From: Sphingobacterium paucimobilis HER1398
Lineage (GTDB): Bacteria; Bacteroidota; Bacteroidia; Sphingobacteriales; Sphingobacteriaceae
Length of the DNA: 64,000 nt
Direction of reading: 5' to 3'
Assembly (NCBI RefSeq): GCF_000416985.1
Contig: NZ_ATDL01000014.1
Location: forward strand, 62,001-126,000
In this document: positions 1 through 9,520 of the stretch, piece by piece
Position numbering within the stretch: position 1 is the stretch's first letter
How the letters are laid out: the number at the start of each line of letters is the position of its first letter
Notes under the pieces: generated by a model
The model's database searches: none
Told to the model about the DNA's origin: nothing
What the model saw: only the letters and a program-made list of their open reading frames with translations
Translations under genes and position numbers: made by a program

Positions 1-177
1 TGACGTGACAGGATTGATAATTTATTTCACTATTGCGAGTCTTATCTTGAGAGGAATTTATTTGTGATAAAAAATCTGATTGGATTTGAGGAAGTTGCAG
101 TTTTGTGCTTAAAAATATTTGCAAAGACGAATTAAACTTCCGATAATTGCATCACCGAAAGGGAAACAACATAAGAT

Positions 178-254
178 TCCTGAATAGCTCAGTTGGTTAG
201 AGCATCTGACTGTTAATCAGAGGGTCGCTGGTTCGAGCCCAGCTTCAGGAGCCA
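178..254 (+). tRNA. tRNA-Asn (anticodon GTT)
   Basis: A complete cloverleaf is visible. The acceptor arms TCCTGAA and TTCAGGA pair perfectly, the anticodon arm is CTGACTGTTAATCAG with GTT in the loop, and the T arm reads CTGGTTCGAGCCCAG. The discriminator base is G, as expected for Asn, and CCA is encoded at 252-254. It is followed at once by a hairpin with a T-run, so it looks like a single-gene transcript. Confidence 0.97.
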
Positions 255-262
255 TGTTTGTA

Positions 263-293
263 AAGCCATCAACATAAGTTGATGGCTTTTTTT
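263..293 (+). terminator. Rho-independent terminator of tRNA-Asn
   Basis: The 10-bp stem AAGCCATCAA / TTGATGGCTT closes a 6-nt loop and is followed by eight T. It lies just before the stop codon of the convergent rlmF and may also end that transcript. Confidence 0.9.
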
Positions 294-297
294 TGTA

Positions 298-1212
298 TTA
301 CCATTTCCAGGCAAGAATTCTTGAAATTTTTTGACCCTGTTGCATCGGAATGATTTCTATAGCAGCAGCTTTGTGGTATTCGAGTATGGCTACTAATGGT
401 TTTATGTGGTCTTTGCTTGAAACAAGGGTTGTTACCCAGTTGAGTTGATCTTTAAACTGTATACTCTCGTATATTAATTTTGAGATAAAGGCTTTCTCGC
501 CTCCAGGATACCACAGTTCATTAGGGTGACCCGAGAAGTTTTGAACAGTCGGTTGCTCTTTGTTCTTGTGTAGGTTTTGGAATTTCTTGGAGCTTACATT
601 CCAGTTGTCCTCACGCGATTTGAAGAACGGAGGGTTGCATAGCACAGCATCGAACCTGTCTTTTTCAAATACAACACCTTGTAGGATATGTTCTTTGTCA
701 TCTTGGAATCTCAATTGTATTTTCTTTTTAAGCCAGATGTTTTTGGTGACGTTTGTTTCCGCATATTGAATAGACTTTGGATCTATCTCGGTAGCCGTGA
801 AATCCCATAGGTATTCTTGTGCCCCTATGATGGGGTATACCAAGCTTGATCCAGTTCCTATGTCAAGTACTTTGACTTTTTCTCCAGTTGGGATCTGACC
901 ATTATTGTCCTTGGCCAGCAGGTCGGCTATATAGTGTATATAATCGGCTCTTCCTGGAATGCCCGGACAAAGGCTGTTGGGACTAATTTGCCAGTTCTTG
1001 ATTTTATACTCACTGGTGAGCAAGGCTTTGTTAAGCTCGAATACCGCTTTTGGGTTGGCAAAGTCAATACTTTGTGTGCCAAAATCATTGGTGAAGACGA
1101 AAGCGAGAAGGGCTGGATTGCTTTTACTCAGTTTGTCCATCTGATAGCCATTTCGGTGTTTGTTGCGAGGGTGCAGTTTTGAAGGAGTTGCGCCTTTTGG
1201 AATCATGTTCAT
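298..1212 (-). CDS. rlmF: 23S rRNA (adenine(1618)-N6)-methyltransferase RlmF
   Basis: This 304-residue protein matches the RlmF (YbiN/METTL16-like) family, which methylates N6 of A1618 of 23S rRNA with SAM. The N-terminus carries the family signature LHPRNKHRNGYQM near residues 13-25. A Rossmann SAM-binding motif LDIGTGSSLVYP lies near residue 115, and the adenine N6-methyltransferase motif NPPF (in VLCNPPFFKSRED) near residue 190. Length is normal for the family. It stands alone, convergent with tRNA-Asn and divergent from thrS. MNMIP is the first good start; a start at the second Met is also possible. Confidence 0.93.
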   Translation of the reverse strand: MNMIPKGATPSKLHPRNKHRNGYQMDKLSKSNPALLAFVFTNDFGTQSIDFANPKAVFELNKALLTSEYKIKNWQISPNSLCPGIPGRADYIHYIADLLAKDNNGQIPTGEKVKVLDIGTGSSLVYPIIGAQEYLWDFTATEIDPKSIQYAETNVTKNIWLKKKIQLRFQDDKEHILQGVVFEKDRFDAVLCNPPFFKSREDNWNVSSKKFQNLHKNKEQPTVQNFSGHPNELWYPGGEKAFISKLIYESIQFKDQLNWVTTLVSSKDHIKPLVAILEYHKAAAIEIIPMQQGQKISRILAWKW

Positions 1213-1450
1213 TTACTGTTGTTGAAAGAACAAAGGTACATTTGTGGCGCTATTAAATAGCATTTAAAGGTAAAATTAGTGCTTGTCTAGGGCTTTTTTA
1301 TGTCAGGGATTCGCTAATACCAAGCATTTTGTCTATGTTTGGGCTTTCATTTTAAATAACTAGATGGGGCTGCATGTAGAACAGTGTAATTGTACATACT
1401 GTATGTTGGCGTGTCTAAAGCATTAACAAATTTTAAAATCATAATTGTAG
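1213..1450 (+). promoter_or_regulatory. rlmF-thrS divergent intergenic region with candidate thrS promoter
   Basis: The sequence TATGTTTG at 1334-1341 fits the Bacteroidota -7 box TAnnTTTG, but no clear TTG -33 box lies 19-21 bp upstream, so the call is weak. A leader of about 100 nt would precede thrS. It contains an imperfect dyad ACAGT...ACTGT near 1380-1401. I could not recognise a T-box or other known regulatory RNA. Confidence 0.35.
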
Positions 1451-3376
1451 ATGATTAACATTACTCTCCCTGACGGTTCGGTGCGTCAGTATGAAAAAGG
1501 AACTACCGCTATGCAGGTGGCTCTATCTATCTCCGAAGGTTTAGCACGTAATGTATTAGCAGCAGAAGTCAATGGCGAAGTATGGGACGCGTCCCGTGCG
1601 ATCGATTCGGATGCCGCTGTCAAGTTGCTGACTTGGAATGATGATAAGGGCAAGTCTACTTTTTGGCATTCTTCTGCGCACTTGTTGGCAGAAGCATTGG
1701 AAGAATTGTATCCAGGTATTAAGTTTGGTATTGGCCCTTCTATTGAGACGGGTTTTTACTATGATGTGGATTTTGGCGATCAGGTATTTTCTTCTGACGA
1801 TTTTAAGCAGATTGAAGATAAAATGCTTGAATTGGCCAAGAAGAAAGAGGTGTTTGATAGAAGAAGTGTTTCTAAAGCCGAAGCATTGGCTTACTTCGAA
1901 GATAAAGGAGACGAGTATAAGCTGGACCTGATTAAAGATCTAGAGGATGGATCGATTACCTTTTATTCGCAAGGTAACTTTACCGATCTATGTCGAGGTC
2001 CACATATCCCGAATACTGGTTTTATCAAAGCTATTAAGTTGACCAATGTTGCCGGAGCCTACTGGCGTGGAGATGAAACAAGAAAACAGTTGACCCGTAT
2101 TTACGGCGTTACTTTTCCTAAGGCATCGGAGCTTTCGGATTATCTCAAGTTTATTGAAGAGGCCAAGAAGAGGGATCACCGTAAGCTAGGTAAGGAGTTG
2201 GAGCTTTTTGCTTTCTCTGAAAAAGTGGGTATGGGATTGCCTTTATGGTTGCCAAAGGGAACAGCGTTAAGACAGAAGCTGACAGACTTTCTGCAAAGAG
2301 CACAGCTGAATTCGGGCTATGAGCCGGTAATGACCCCGCATATTGGACACAAACAGCTCTATATCACTTCAGGACATTACGAGAAATATGGAGCAGACTC
2401 TTTCCAACCGATAAAAACGCCAGTAGAGGGAGAAGAGTTCTTGTTAAAACCAATGAACTGTCCTCACCACTGTGAGATATATAAGACTAAGCCTCGTTCG
2501 TATAAGGAATTGCCGGTTCGTTTTTCAGAGTTCGGAACAGTATATCGCTATGAGCAATCAGGGGAGCTTCACGGTTTGACTCGTGTTCGTGGGTTTACGC
2601 AAGATGATGCCCATTTATTCTGTCGTCCTGATCAAGTGAAGGAAGAATTTAAGAAGGTTATCGACTTGGTTCTTTATGTATTTGGAGCATTGGGCTTTAA
2701 TGAATATACAGCACAGGTTTCTTTACGTGATCCAGAAAATAAAACCAAATATATCGGTTCGGACGAAAACTGGGCTTTGGCTGAATCGGCTATCATTGAG
2801 GCTGCTGCGGAAAAAGGACTCCCAACTGTCGTGGAATACGGTGAAGCTGCGTTTTATGGTCCTAAACTGGATTTCATGGTTAAGGATGCATTGGGCCGTA
2901 AATGGCAATTGGGTACGATACAAGTTGACTATAACTTGCCAGAGCGTTTTGAATTGGAATACACAGGAAGCGATAACCAAAAACATCGCCCAGTGATGAT
3001 TCACCGTGCGCCGTTTGGTTCTATGGAAAGGTTTGTAGCGGTATTGATTGAACACTGTGGTGGTCAGTTTCCGTTATGGCTTGCTCCTGAGCAGTTTATC
3101 GTCTTGCCGGTGTCAGAAAAATATGAAGATTATGCGCAAAAACTTTTGGAATCGCTAAATAATTCCGATATTCGCGGTCTAATCGATCTCCGTGACGAGA
3201 AAGTAGGACGTAAGATACGTGATGCTGAAGTTAAAAAATTGCCTTATATGCTTATTGTAGGGGAAAAGGAGATGGAAAGTGGCACAGTTTCTGTTCGTAA
3301 GCACGGGTCAGTGGACTTGGGTTCCATGACCTCTGATGAGTTTAGAGATTTATTAATAAAAGAAATAACCGTTTAA
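1451..3376 (+). CDS. thrS: Threonine--tRNA ligase
   Basis: Cytosolic class II aminoacyl-tRNA synthetase that charges tRNA-Thr and edits Ser-tRNA-Thr. At 641 residues it is full length. The order is an N-terminal TGS domain (about 1-62), the second additional editing domain with HSSAH (73-77) and a downstream DLCRGPH, the catalytic core, and the C-terminal anticodon-binding domain (from about 540). By analogy with the E. coli enzyme the zinc ligands are C337 (in MNCPHH), H388 (in DDAH) and H518 (in MIHRAP). It is the first gene of the thrS-infC-rpmI-rplT operon; infC starts 12 bp downstream. Confidence 0.98.
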   Translation: MINITLPDGSVRQYEKGTTAMQVALSISEGLARNVLAAEVNGEVWDASRAIDSDAAVKLLTWNDDKGKSTFWHSSAHLLAEALEELYPGIKFGIGPSIETGFYYDVDFGDQVFSSDDFKQIEDKMLELAKKKEVFDRRSVSKAEALAYFEDKGDEYKLDLIKDLEDGSITFYSQGNFTDLCRGPHIPNTGFIKAIKLTNVAGAYWRGDETRKQLTRIYGVTFPKASELSDYLKFIEEAKKRDHRKLGKELELFAFSEKVGMGLPLWLPKGTALRQKLTDFLQRAQLNSGYEPVMTPHIGHKQLYITSGHYEKYGADSFQPIKTPVEGEEFLLKPMNCPHHCEIYKTKPRSYKELPVRFSEFGTVYRYEQSGELHGLTRVRGFTQDDAHLFCRPDQVKEEFKKVIDLVLYVFGALGFNEYTAQVSLRDPENKTKYIGSDENWALAESAIIEAAAEKGLPTVVEYGEAAFYGPKLDFMVKDALGRKWQLGTIQVDYNLPERFELEYTGSDNQKHRPVMIHRAPFGSMERFVAVLIEHCGGQFPLWLAPEQFIVLPVSEKYEDYAQKLLESLNNSDIRGLIDLRDEKVGRKIRDAEVKKLPYMLIVGEKEMESGTVSVRKHGSVDLGSMTSDEFRDLLIKEITV

Positions 3377-3388
3377 AAATTTAAACAT

Positions 3389-3949
3389 TTGGCATTAAAA
3401 AGACCTAGTGGTCCTAGACCACCGATGAGGAAAAAAGAACCGGAGCACCGTATCAACGAATTCATACGTGTGCCTGAGGTACGTTTAGTTGGGGATAATG
3501 TTGAGCCAGGAGTATATCCTACGCGCAAAGCGTTAGAGCTGGCTGATGAATTGGAGCTAGATCTAGTTGAGATTTCTCCGAATGCTGTTCCTCCTGTTTG
3601 TAAAATTGTTGATTACAGCAAGTTTATTTATGAGCAGAAGAAAAAGCAAAAGGAAATCAAAGCGAATGCCAAACAAACAGTTATTAAGGAGATTCGTTTT
3701 GGACCTAATACAAGTGAACACGATTTTGACTTCAAATTAAAGCATGCTATGCGTTTTTTAGAGGCAGGAGAGAAAGTTCGTGCGTATGTACACTTTAAAG
3801 GGCGTGCTATTGTCTTTAAAGAGCAAGGAGAGATTTTATTGTTGAAATTTGCTCAGGCTTTAGAGGACTATGGTAAAGTAGAGTTGTTACCTAAATTGGA
3901 GGGTAAACGTATGTTCTTGACGTTGGCTCCAAAGGGTGCTAAGAAATAA
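3389..3949 (+). CDS. infC: Translation initiation factor IF-3
   Basis: IF-3 binds the 30S subunit, blocks premature joining of 50S and checks the start codon. The 186-residue protein shows the N-terminal domain motif [19 protein letters not shown], the [19 protein letters not shown] segment, a lysine-rich linker ([15 protein letters not shown]) and the C-terminal domain with [16 protein letters not shown]. The only in-frame start that gives the usual N-terminus is TTG at 3389. Use of a rare start codon fits the known discrimination by IF-3 against non-AUG codons and its negative feedback on its own mRNA, as studied in E. coli; feedback here is inference. Confidence 0.96.
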   Translation: MALKRPSGPRPPMRKKEPEHRINEFIRVPEVRLVGDNVEPGVYPTRKALELADELELDLVEISPNAVPPVCKIVDYSKFIYEQKKKQKEIKANAKQTVIKEIRFGPNTSEHDFDFKLKHAMRFLEAGEKVRAYVHFKGRAIVFKEQGEILLLKFAQALEDYGKVELLPKLEGKRMFLTLAPKGAKK

Positions 3950-3985
3950 AAGTATTCTAACAGATTGATATAAATATTAAGTATT

Positions 3986-4186
3986 ATGCCAAAAGTAAAA
4001 ACCAATTCCAGCGCTAAGAAACGTTTTAAAGTGACTGGAACAGGTAAAATTGCAAGAAAAAGCGCTTACAAAAGCCACATCTTGACTAAAAAGACTACTA
4101 AACAAAAACGTAATCTTACGCAAACAGCTTATGTTTCTGATGGAGACTTAGGTAATGTAAAACGTATGTTAGTTCTTGGGAAGTAA
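3986..4186 (+). CDS. rpmI: 50S ribosomal protein L35
   Basis: A 66-residue, strongly basic protein starting [20 protein letters not shown], the classical L35 start, followed by [21 protein letters not shown]. It is a small structural protein of the large ribosomal subunit. Its place between infC and rplT is the universal order. About 100 nt separate it from rplT, a longer gap than in E. coli, and no obvious terminator lies in that gap. Confidence 0.97.
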   Translation: MPKVKTNSSAKKRFKVTGTGKIARKSAYKSHILTKKTTKQKRNLTQTAYVSDGDLGNVKRMLVLGK

Positions 4187-4285
4187 TCCTTTCTTAACAA
4201 AAAAAACAATATTTTTTGACCGGGTATAGGGTTGTAAGCTTGCTGAAAAACGTAACACCTTTTACCAAATTAAATTTTAATAATT

Positions 4286-4630
4286 ATGCCACGTTCGGTT
4301 AACGCAGTTGCTTCGAGAAGAAGAAGAAAAAGAATTTTGAAATTAGCTAAAGGCTATTTCGGTTCACGTAGCAAAGTATATACTATTGCTAAAAATACAG
4401 TAGAAAAAGGTTTACAGTACGCTTACCGCGACCGTAAAACCAAAAAACGCGAGTTCAGAGCTTTATGGATTCAGCGTATCAATGCAGGTGCCCGTCAGCA
4501 CGGAATTTCTTATTCTAAGTTGATCGGTAAATTGAATGCTAAGAATATCGGATTGAACCGTAAGGTTTTAGCTGACTTAGCTATGAATAACCCTGATGCT
4601 TTCAAAGCAGTTATTGACGCTGTAAATTAA
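4286..4630 (+). CDS. rplT: 50S ribosomal protein L20
   Basis: A 114-residue basic protein with the L20 signatures [20 protein letters not shown] and [21 protein letters not shown]20 is an early 23S rRNA binding protein needed for 50S assembly. It is last in the operon and is followed by a terminator hairpin. In other phyla L20 represses its own operon through an mRNA mimic; I cannot see such a structure with confidence here. Confidence 0.97.
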   Translation: MPRSVNAVASRRRRKRILKLAKGYFGSRSKVYTIAKNTVEKGLQYAYRDRKTKKREFRALWIQRINAGARQHGISYSKLIGKLNAKNIGLNRKVLADLAMNNPDAFKAVIDAVN

Positions 4631-4666
4631 TTTAGTTTTAAATCGCTGTCAATTTGTTAGATATTG

Positions 4667-4700
4667 AAAGGGACCCAATCGGGTTCCTTTTTCTTTTTTT
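4667..4700 (+). terminator. Terminator of the thrS-infC-rpmI-rplT operon
   Basis: The stem AAAGGGACCC / GGGTTCCTTT (one G-U pair) with a 4-nt loop is followed by a T-rich run. The rest of the gap up to the next gene (about 240 nt) shows no feature I can name. Confidence 0.85.
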
Positions 4701-4940
4701 AATGGTCTAGGTATACTTGCTATGTAGCGATCATTATCGTGATTTGGGACCTTTAAATTTTATAAACTGCGTTTTTGAAAGGGCGCAACTCTGGGATGAA
4801 TGATTGTGCTATATAGGGTAGGGACTCGGTTATTTGGGCTTAATATGCTTATGAAGTAGAGTTAGGCTCGCACAAGAGGTAAGTGTGGAAAACTGCTTTG
4901 TTTTCCTTATCTTTAAGAAAGTTACCTTAAATCGTGTGTG

Positions 4941-5528
4941 ATGGAAAGTGTTAAAATATCTTTGGCATTTATGCCTTGCGAAAAAGTTAATGCCAAAATC
5001 AAAGGCATAAAAGATATGCTCAAATCCTTGGTCGGTTGGTATTCTAGTTGTAATGCTACGGGACATATTACAATCTGTGAATTTGAGACCACCGAGGATC
5101 AATTGGAAGGCATAGTGGCGATATTGCGCGAAGAGTTGAACTATGAGCATGCGCAATACGTTTATTTCAACGACTATTCGGTCTTTCAAAACGGGGATAG
5201 TTATACCTACTATATTGCACCAACCGTGCAATCTCGATATTATTTTAATCAGCGTTCGGCAGTCGTCATCAATGCGCTGAAAGGAAAGTTTTCTTTACGT
5301 TCTATGTCTAAAGAACCGCACCTGTCTATTGGTCGACGCCTTGAGGAGAGTATGCTTAAAGAAGCAAAGAATAACCTTAAGCAGATTGACCTGGATTTTT
5401 TCTGCGATGCGGTGTTTGTGCGTGTATTCAATCCCGTTGTGAAACAGTACGATATATATACTAAAATCCCATTCGGAGGAAAAGTAAGAGAGGTATACCC
5501 TTCAGGACAATTAAGCTTTAATTTTTAG
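4941..5528 (+). CDS. 2H phosphoesterase (2'-5' RNA ligase / LigT-like) family protein
   Basis: The two HxT/S motifs of the 2H phosphoesterase fold are present: HIT at residues 42-44 (in GHITICEF) and HLS at 127-129 (in EPHLSIG). The protein is 195 residues, normal for the family. Members act on 2',5'- or cyclic phosphodiester bonds in RNA or nucleotides; the substrate cannot be read from sequence. The ATG at 4941 is preferred; a GTG directly before it would add one residue. It stands alone, convergent with lon, and shares a hairpin terminator with it. Confidence 0.75.
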   Translation: MESVKISLAFMPCEKVNAKIKGIKDMLKSLVGWYSSCNATGHITICEFETTEDQLEGIVAILREELNYEHAQYVYFNDYSVFQNGDSYTYYIAPTVQSRYYFNQRSAVVINALKGKFSLRSMSKEPHLSIGRRLEESMLKEAKNNLKQIDLDFFCDAVFVRVFNPVVKQYDIYTKIPFGGKVREVYPSGQLSFNF

Positions 5529-5530
5529 AA

Positions 5531-5564
5531 AAAAAAGCATCATTTTTTAAATGATGCTTTTTTG
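5531..5564. terminator. Bidirectional terminator between the 2H phosphoesterase gene and lon
   Basis: The dyad AAAGCATCATTT / AAATGATGCTTT is flanked by an A-run on the left and a T-run on the right, so it can end transcription from both sides. Confidence 0.85.
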
Positions 5565-5576
5565 TAACGTATACTT

Positions 5577-8057
5577 TTATTTCTCTTTAGCCGGTTCGGT
5601 GTTAAACCTATTGATATCTTTGGCATTTTTTACTTTGCTCTTTAGTAAAGCTAGGTCGATTACTTCAGACATCTCCGATACATAATGAAACTGCATGTCT
5701 TTTATATAATCTTCTTTAATCTCCAGAATATCTTTCTTGTTCGATTTACAAAGAATAATTTCCTTGATATTAGCCCGTTTGGCGGCGAGTATCTTTTCTT
5801 TTATACCACCAACAGGGAGAACTTTGCCACGTAATGTGATTTCGCCTGTCATTGCTAACTTTTCTTTGACCTTACGCTGTGTGAACAAAGAGGTCAATGC
5901 GGTAAGCATGGTGATCCCCGCAGAGGGACCATCTTTTGGAGTAGCACCTGCAGGCACGTGTATGTTGACATCCCAATGGTCAAAAATGCGATAGTCGATT
6001 CCAAAATCTTCCGCATGGGAACGTAAGTAAGCCATAGCAATTGCGGCCGATTCTTTCATGACATCACCAAGGTTACCGGTTAGACTTAGTTTGCCTTTTC
6101 CTGGGCTGAGACTGGATTCTATAAAAAGAATATCGCCACCAACAGAGGTCCATGCTAATCCCGTCACGACTCCTGCAACTTCATTGTTTTCATATATGTC
6201 TTTGTCAAAAATTGGCGCTCCAAGAATCTCTTCAGCAACCTCTGCATTTACGTTGGCACTATGAGGTTTCTCCATAACAATCTTAGTCGCGATACCCCGA
6301 ACCACTGAACCAATCTTTTTCTCTAAGCCACGGACACCAGATTCTCTGGTATATTCTTCAATAATTTTCTCAATGACTTTATTGTTTAATGTGACGTCCT
6401 TGTTTTGGAGGCCATGCATCTCCCGTTGTTTTGGAAGTAAGTGCTTTTTCGCAATTTCTATTTTTTCCTCTATGGTATAGCCATTTACTTCTATGATCTC
6501 CATACGGTCGAGTAGCGCCGGTTGAATGGTGCTTAAGGAGTTGGCTGTAGCGATAAACATGACCTTTGACAAATCATATTCCATTTCCACATAGTGGTCA
6601 TAGAAATGCGTATTCTGTTCTGGATCTAGCACTTCTAATAGTGCGGAAGAAGGGTCTCCTTTAAAATCTGAACCTATTTTGTCAATTTCATCGAGTACAA
6701 AAACAGGGTTGGAGGTGCCGGCTTTTTTGAGGGACTGTATAATCCTTCCTGGCATAGCCCCGATGTAGGTCTTGCGGTGTCCTCTGATTTCTGCTTCATC
6801 TCTGACTCCGCCTAGGGCCATACGGGTGTACTTCCGTCCTAATGCTTTCGCTATAGATTTTCCTAAGGATGTTTTACCAACTCCTGGAGGACCTACAAGA
6901 CAAAGTATAGGCGCTTTCATGTCATTTTTGAGCTTTAATACCGCAAGGTATTCTATGATGCGTTGTTTGACTTTCTCTAGTCCATAGTGGTCTTTGTCCA
7001 GTACTTTTGTAGCACGGTTTAGATCAAATTTATCTTTGGTGTATTCGCCCCAAGGGAGATCTAAAAGAAGTTCGAGGTAATTGAGCTGTACGGAGTAATC
7101 TGCAGCAGCTGGATTGATACGAGCTAATTTTTCGATTTCCTTAGCAAAATGTTGCTTTACATCTTCAGGCCACTTTTTACTTTTGGCCCGTTTCTTTAAA
7201 TCTTCAATCTCTAGATCTGGGGTATTGCCCCCTAGCTCTTCCTGAATTGTCTTAAGCTGTTGATTCAAGAAATAGTCCCTTTGTTGCTTATCTAAGTCCA
7301 CCCTAACTTTATTTTGAATCTGGTTTTTCAGTTCCAAAATTTGCACCTCACTAGTGAGGTGCTCCAAAAGTAATTTAGCCCGTTTGACAAAATCTTTTAG
7401 TTCTAATAACTCTTGCTTGGAGGGTAATTCCAATGCAAGGTTGGAAGAGATAAAGTTGACTAAGAATGTAGGACTTTCAATATTTTTAATCGCTATCCCT
7501 GCTTCTGATGGAAGGTTGGGAGAGAGTTGGATAATCTGTAAGGCGAGTTCTTTGATGGAGGAAATTAAAGCTTTAAATTCCTTGCTGCTGGTTTTCGGTT
7601 TTTCCTCGGCAAAGCGCTCGACTTTAGCTTTGATATAGGGCTCTGACTGCACAAGCTCTTGCAGTTTGAAACGTTGTTTGCCTTGGATAATGACGGTAGT
7701 ATTCCCGTCTGGCATTTGCAATATTTTGATAATGCTTGCTACTGTACCGACTTTATGTAGCTGGTCAAAACCAGGGTCTTCGACGGACATGTCTTTTTGG
7801 GATACAACGCCAATTGTTTTATCTCCTTTGTAGGCCTCTTTGACGAGTTTAATGGATTTATCGCGGCCAACTGTGATTGGTATAACTACCCCTGGAAATA
7901 AAACGGTGTTACGTAGTGGAAGAATAGATAAAATCTCAGGTATATCTTCGTTTCGCATTTCGTCCTCATCCTGTGGGCTCAACAAAGGGAAGAATTCGGT
8001 GTCTTCACTTATAATTGGGATAGCTTGGTTGAAGTCGAATGTGTCAAATTTGCTCAT
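5577..8057 (-). CDS. lon: ATP-dependent Lon protease
   Basis: An 826-residue LonA-type protease that degrades misfolded and regulatory proteins in the cytosol. The N-terminal substrate-binding domain starts near ILPLRNTVLFPG (about residue 45). A coiled region precedes the AAA+ module with Walker A GPPGVGKTS and Walker B/sensor region VFVLDEIDKIG. The C-terminal peptidase has the Ser-Lys dyad: serine in PKDGPSAGITM (about S712) and lysine in GGIKEK (about K755). Length and order are standard. The 5' side carries an imperfect 17-bp palindrome 19-35 bp before the ATG. Confidence 0.98.
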   Translation of the reverse strand: MSKFDTFDFNQAIPIISEDTEFFPLLSPQDEDEMRNEDIPEILSILPLRNTVLFPGVVIPITVGRDKSIKLVKEAYKGDKTIGVVSQKDMSVEDPGFDQLHKVGTVASIIKILQMPDGNTTVIIQGKQRFKLQELVQSEPYIKAKVERFAEEKPKTSSKEFKALISSIKELALQIIQLSPNLPSEAGIAIKNIESPTFLVNFISSNLALELPSKQELLELKDFVKRAKLLLEHLTSEVQILELKNQIQNKVRVDLDKQQRDYFLNQQLKTIQEELGGNTPDLEIEDLKKRAKSKKWPEDVKQHFAKEIEKLARINPAAADYSVQLNYLELLLDLPWGEYTKDKFDLNRATKVLDKDHYGLEKVKQRIIEYLAVLKLKNDMKAPILCLVGPPGVGKTSLGKSIAKALGRKYTRMALGGVRDEAEIRGHRKTYIGAMPGRIIQSLKKAGTSNPVFVLDEIDKIGSDFKGDPSSALLEVLDPEQNTHFYDHYVEMEYDLSKVMFIATANSLSTIQPALLDRMEIIEVNGYTIEEKIEIAKKHLLPKQREMHGLQNKDVTLNNKVIEKIIEEYTRESGVRGLEKKIGSVVRGIATKIVMEKPHSANVNAEVAEEILGAPIFDKDIYENNEVAGVVTGLAWTSVGGDILFIESSLSPGKGKLSLTGNLGDVMKESAAIAMAYLRSHAEDFGIDYRIFDHWDVNIHVPAGATPKDGPSAGITMLTALTSLFTQRKVKEKLAMTGEITLRGKVLPVGGIKEKILAAKRANIKEIILCKSNKKDILEIKEDYIKDMQFHYVSEMSEVIDLALLKSKVKNAKDINRFNTEPAKEK

Positions 8058-8369
8058 ATATTATTTTGTTTAAAATCCGACAACATGTCAGACTTTAGGT
8101 GTACTTTTTCCATTATGGATTACGAATGGTTATAGTGCAAGCTGAATGCCAAGAGTAAAAACTGGTATTATTTATGCTATAGTATAAGCGAAACCTGCTA
8201 AATCGTCACGTAAAGGATTGATTTATGACAGCGTTTTGATATTGCAAGTTATTGTAAAAATAAAAGAAATTGTAATATTGTGGAAATGTTTATAAGTATT
8301 TGTTGATGACTTAAACTTATTATGGCATTTTTACTCTAATACGTAAACTAGAAACTTTAAATCAAGGAT
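8058..8369. promoter_or_regulatory. Divergent lon / TPR-gene intergenic region with a candidate operator
   Basis: About 310 nt without a gene. At 8076-8092 the sequence TCCGACAACATGTCAGA is an imperfect palindrome (seven pairs plus one wobble around the centre) close to the lon start, a plausible operator or stem. I could not fix the promoters; the rest is AT-rich and featureless to me. Confidence 0.3.
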
Positions 8370-9032
8370 ATGAATATTAAAATTGCAAATAATCAATTGA
8401 AATCATTGAAGTTGGGTATGACAGCATTAGCCTTAGCTTTGACGACATTGACGGTTCAGGCACAGCAACAAGAACATAGTAATGCAAATGTGAGATTGGG
8501 ACAGAAAGCACTGCTTGATGGTGATTTCAAAAGTGCAGTTTCCCATTTAGAGAAAGCGATGCCTACCGAATCTAAAGATCCTGATGTGATGTATCTATTG
8601 GGGTATTCTCAGTTTCAGTCTGGTGATTTTCAAAAGGCAGCTGCTTCTTTCAGTAAGGTTGTGACCTTGGATGCTAAGAATGCTAATGCGTATTATTATA
8701 AAGCTAAAGCTAACAATGCACTAGCAGAGAACAGTAAGCTTTCAAATGCAAAGAAAGAAGAATTGCTACAATCGGTATTAGCTGATTATTCAAAGGCTAT
8801 AGCTATTAATGCGAATGATGCTAAATTGTATCAGAATAGAGCAGTAGCATATCGTGATTTGGGGATTTTGAAAGGAACAGCAGGAACTGAAAATTACAAT
8901 AAGGCAGAAGCTACGGCTGCTTATAATAAAGCAATTGCAGATTACGAAAAAGTACTTTCGTACGATGCTGCCCGTAAGGATATTCAGACTGAGCTGAAGA
9001 AAGCAAAGGTCTATCGTGATAATCTGAAATAA
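8370..9032 (+). CDS. Secreted tetratricopeptide repeat protein
   Basis: The 220-residue protein starts with a signal peptide (a hydrophobic stretch TALALALTTLTVQAQ with probable cleavage after VQA). It continues with TPR-like repeats: residues near 45-75 (ALLDGDFKSAVSHLEKAM), 78-110 (YLLGYSQFQSGDFQKAAASF), 110-160 (YYYKAKANNAL...ADYSKAIAINAND) and 155-205 (LYQNRAVAYRDLG...IADYEKVLSYD). TPRs form helical scaffolds for protein contacts; the cellular role is not visible. It is monocistronic, divergent from lon, and ends at a perfect hairpin terminator. Confidence 0.8.
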   Translation: MNIKIANNQLKSLKLGMTALALALTTLTVQAQQQEHSNANVRLGQKALLDGDFKSAVSHLEKAMPTESKDPDVMYLLGYSQFQSGDFQKAAASFSKVVTLDAKNANAYYYKAKANNALAENSKLSNAKKEELLQSVLADYSKAIAINANDAKLYQNRAVAYRDLGILKGTAGTENYNKAEATAAYNKAIADYEKVLSYDAARKDIQTELKKAKVYRDNLK

Positions 9033-9042
9033 GCTATTATCA

Positions 9043-9082
9043 CCACAAAAAAAGGCTCCCTCTAAGGAGCCTTTTTTTGTGG
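9043..9082. terminator. Bidirectional terminator, 17-bp perfect stem
   Basis: The stem CCACAAAAAAAGGCTCC / GGAGCCTTTTTTTGTGG with a 6-nt loop includes A- and T-runs on the two arms, so it works in both directions. It abuts the stop codon of the convergent DUF1801 gene. Confidence 0.92.
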
Positions 9083-9511
9083 CTAAGAACGTATCCTTTC
9101 GTATTTCTCTTCGATAAAACCGAGCGTGGTCTGCATCATTACAGATAGTTTTTGTTCGTCAATGTCGGCTAGTTTTTTAATGTAAATACAAGCTTTACCC
9201 ATGGTAAATTTCCCAAGTCCTTCCAAGAGATGGACATGTTCTTCAGAGCCGGTATAGACATACAGTGAAAAAGCTGCTTTTCGTGGTGAAAAGCCTAATA
9301 ATGGGGCTTGGCCTTCGTGTCCACTGGCATATCGGTAATGATATAAGCCAAATCCAATGATAGAAGAACCGAACATTTTGGCCTGTTCGCCTGTAATTTC
9401 TTGCATCATCTGAATGAGTCGATTGGTGTCTGCCACTTTTTGATGGTCCGTTATCGTATCGATAAAAAGAGTAATACTTTGATCGGTATAGACTGTTTTA
9501 TTCTGGGGCAT
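9083..9511 (-). CDS. DUF1801 domain-containing protein
   Basis: A 142-residue single-domain protein of the DUF1801 (YdhG-like) family. The family pattern is seen in ADTNRLIQMMQEITGEQAKM followed by GFGLYHYRYASGHEG and GFSPRKAAFSLYVY, then a C-terminal helix. There is no signal peptide. The molecular function of this fold (similar to the B. subtilis Fra protein) is not settled. It is probably cotranscribed with the larger DUF1801 protein immediately upstream (9-bp gap). Confidence 0.8.
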   Translation of the reverse strand: MPQNKTVYTDQSITLFIDTITDHQKVADTNRLIQMMQEITGEQAKMFGSSIIGFGLYHYRYASGHEGQAPLLGFSPRKAAFSLYVYTGSEEHVHLLEGLGKFTMGKACIYIKKLADIDEQKLSVMMQTTLGFIEEKYERIRS

Positions 9512-9520
9512 GAGGACGGT

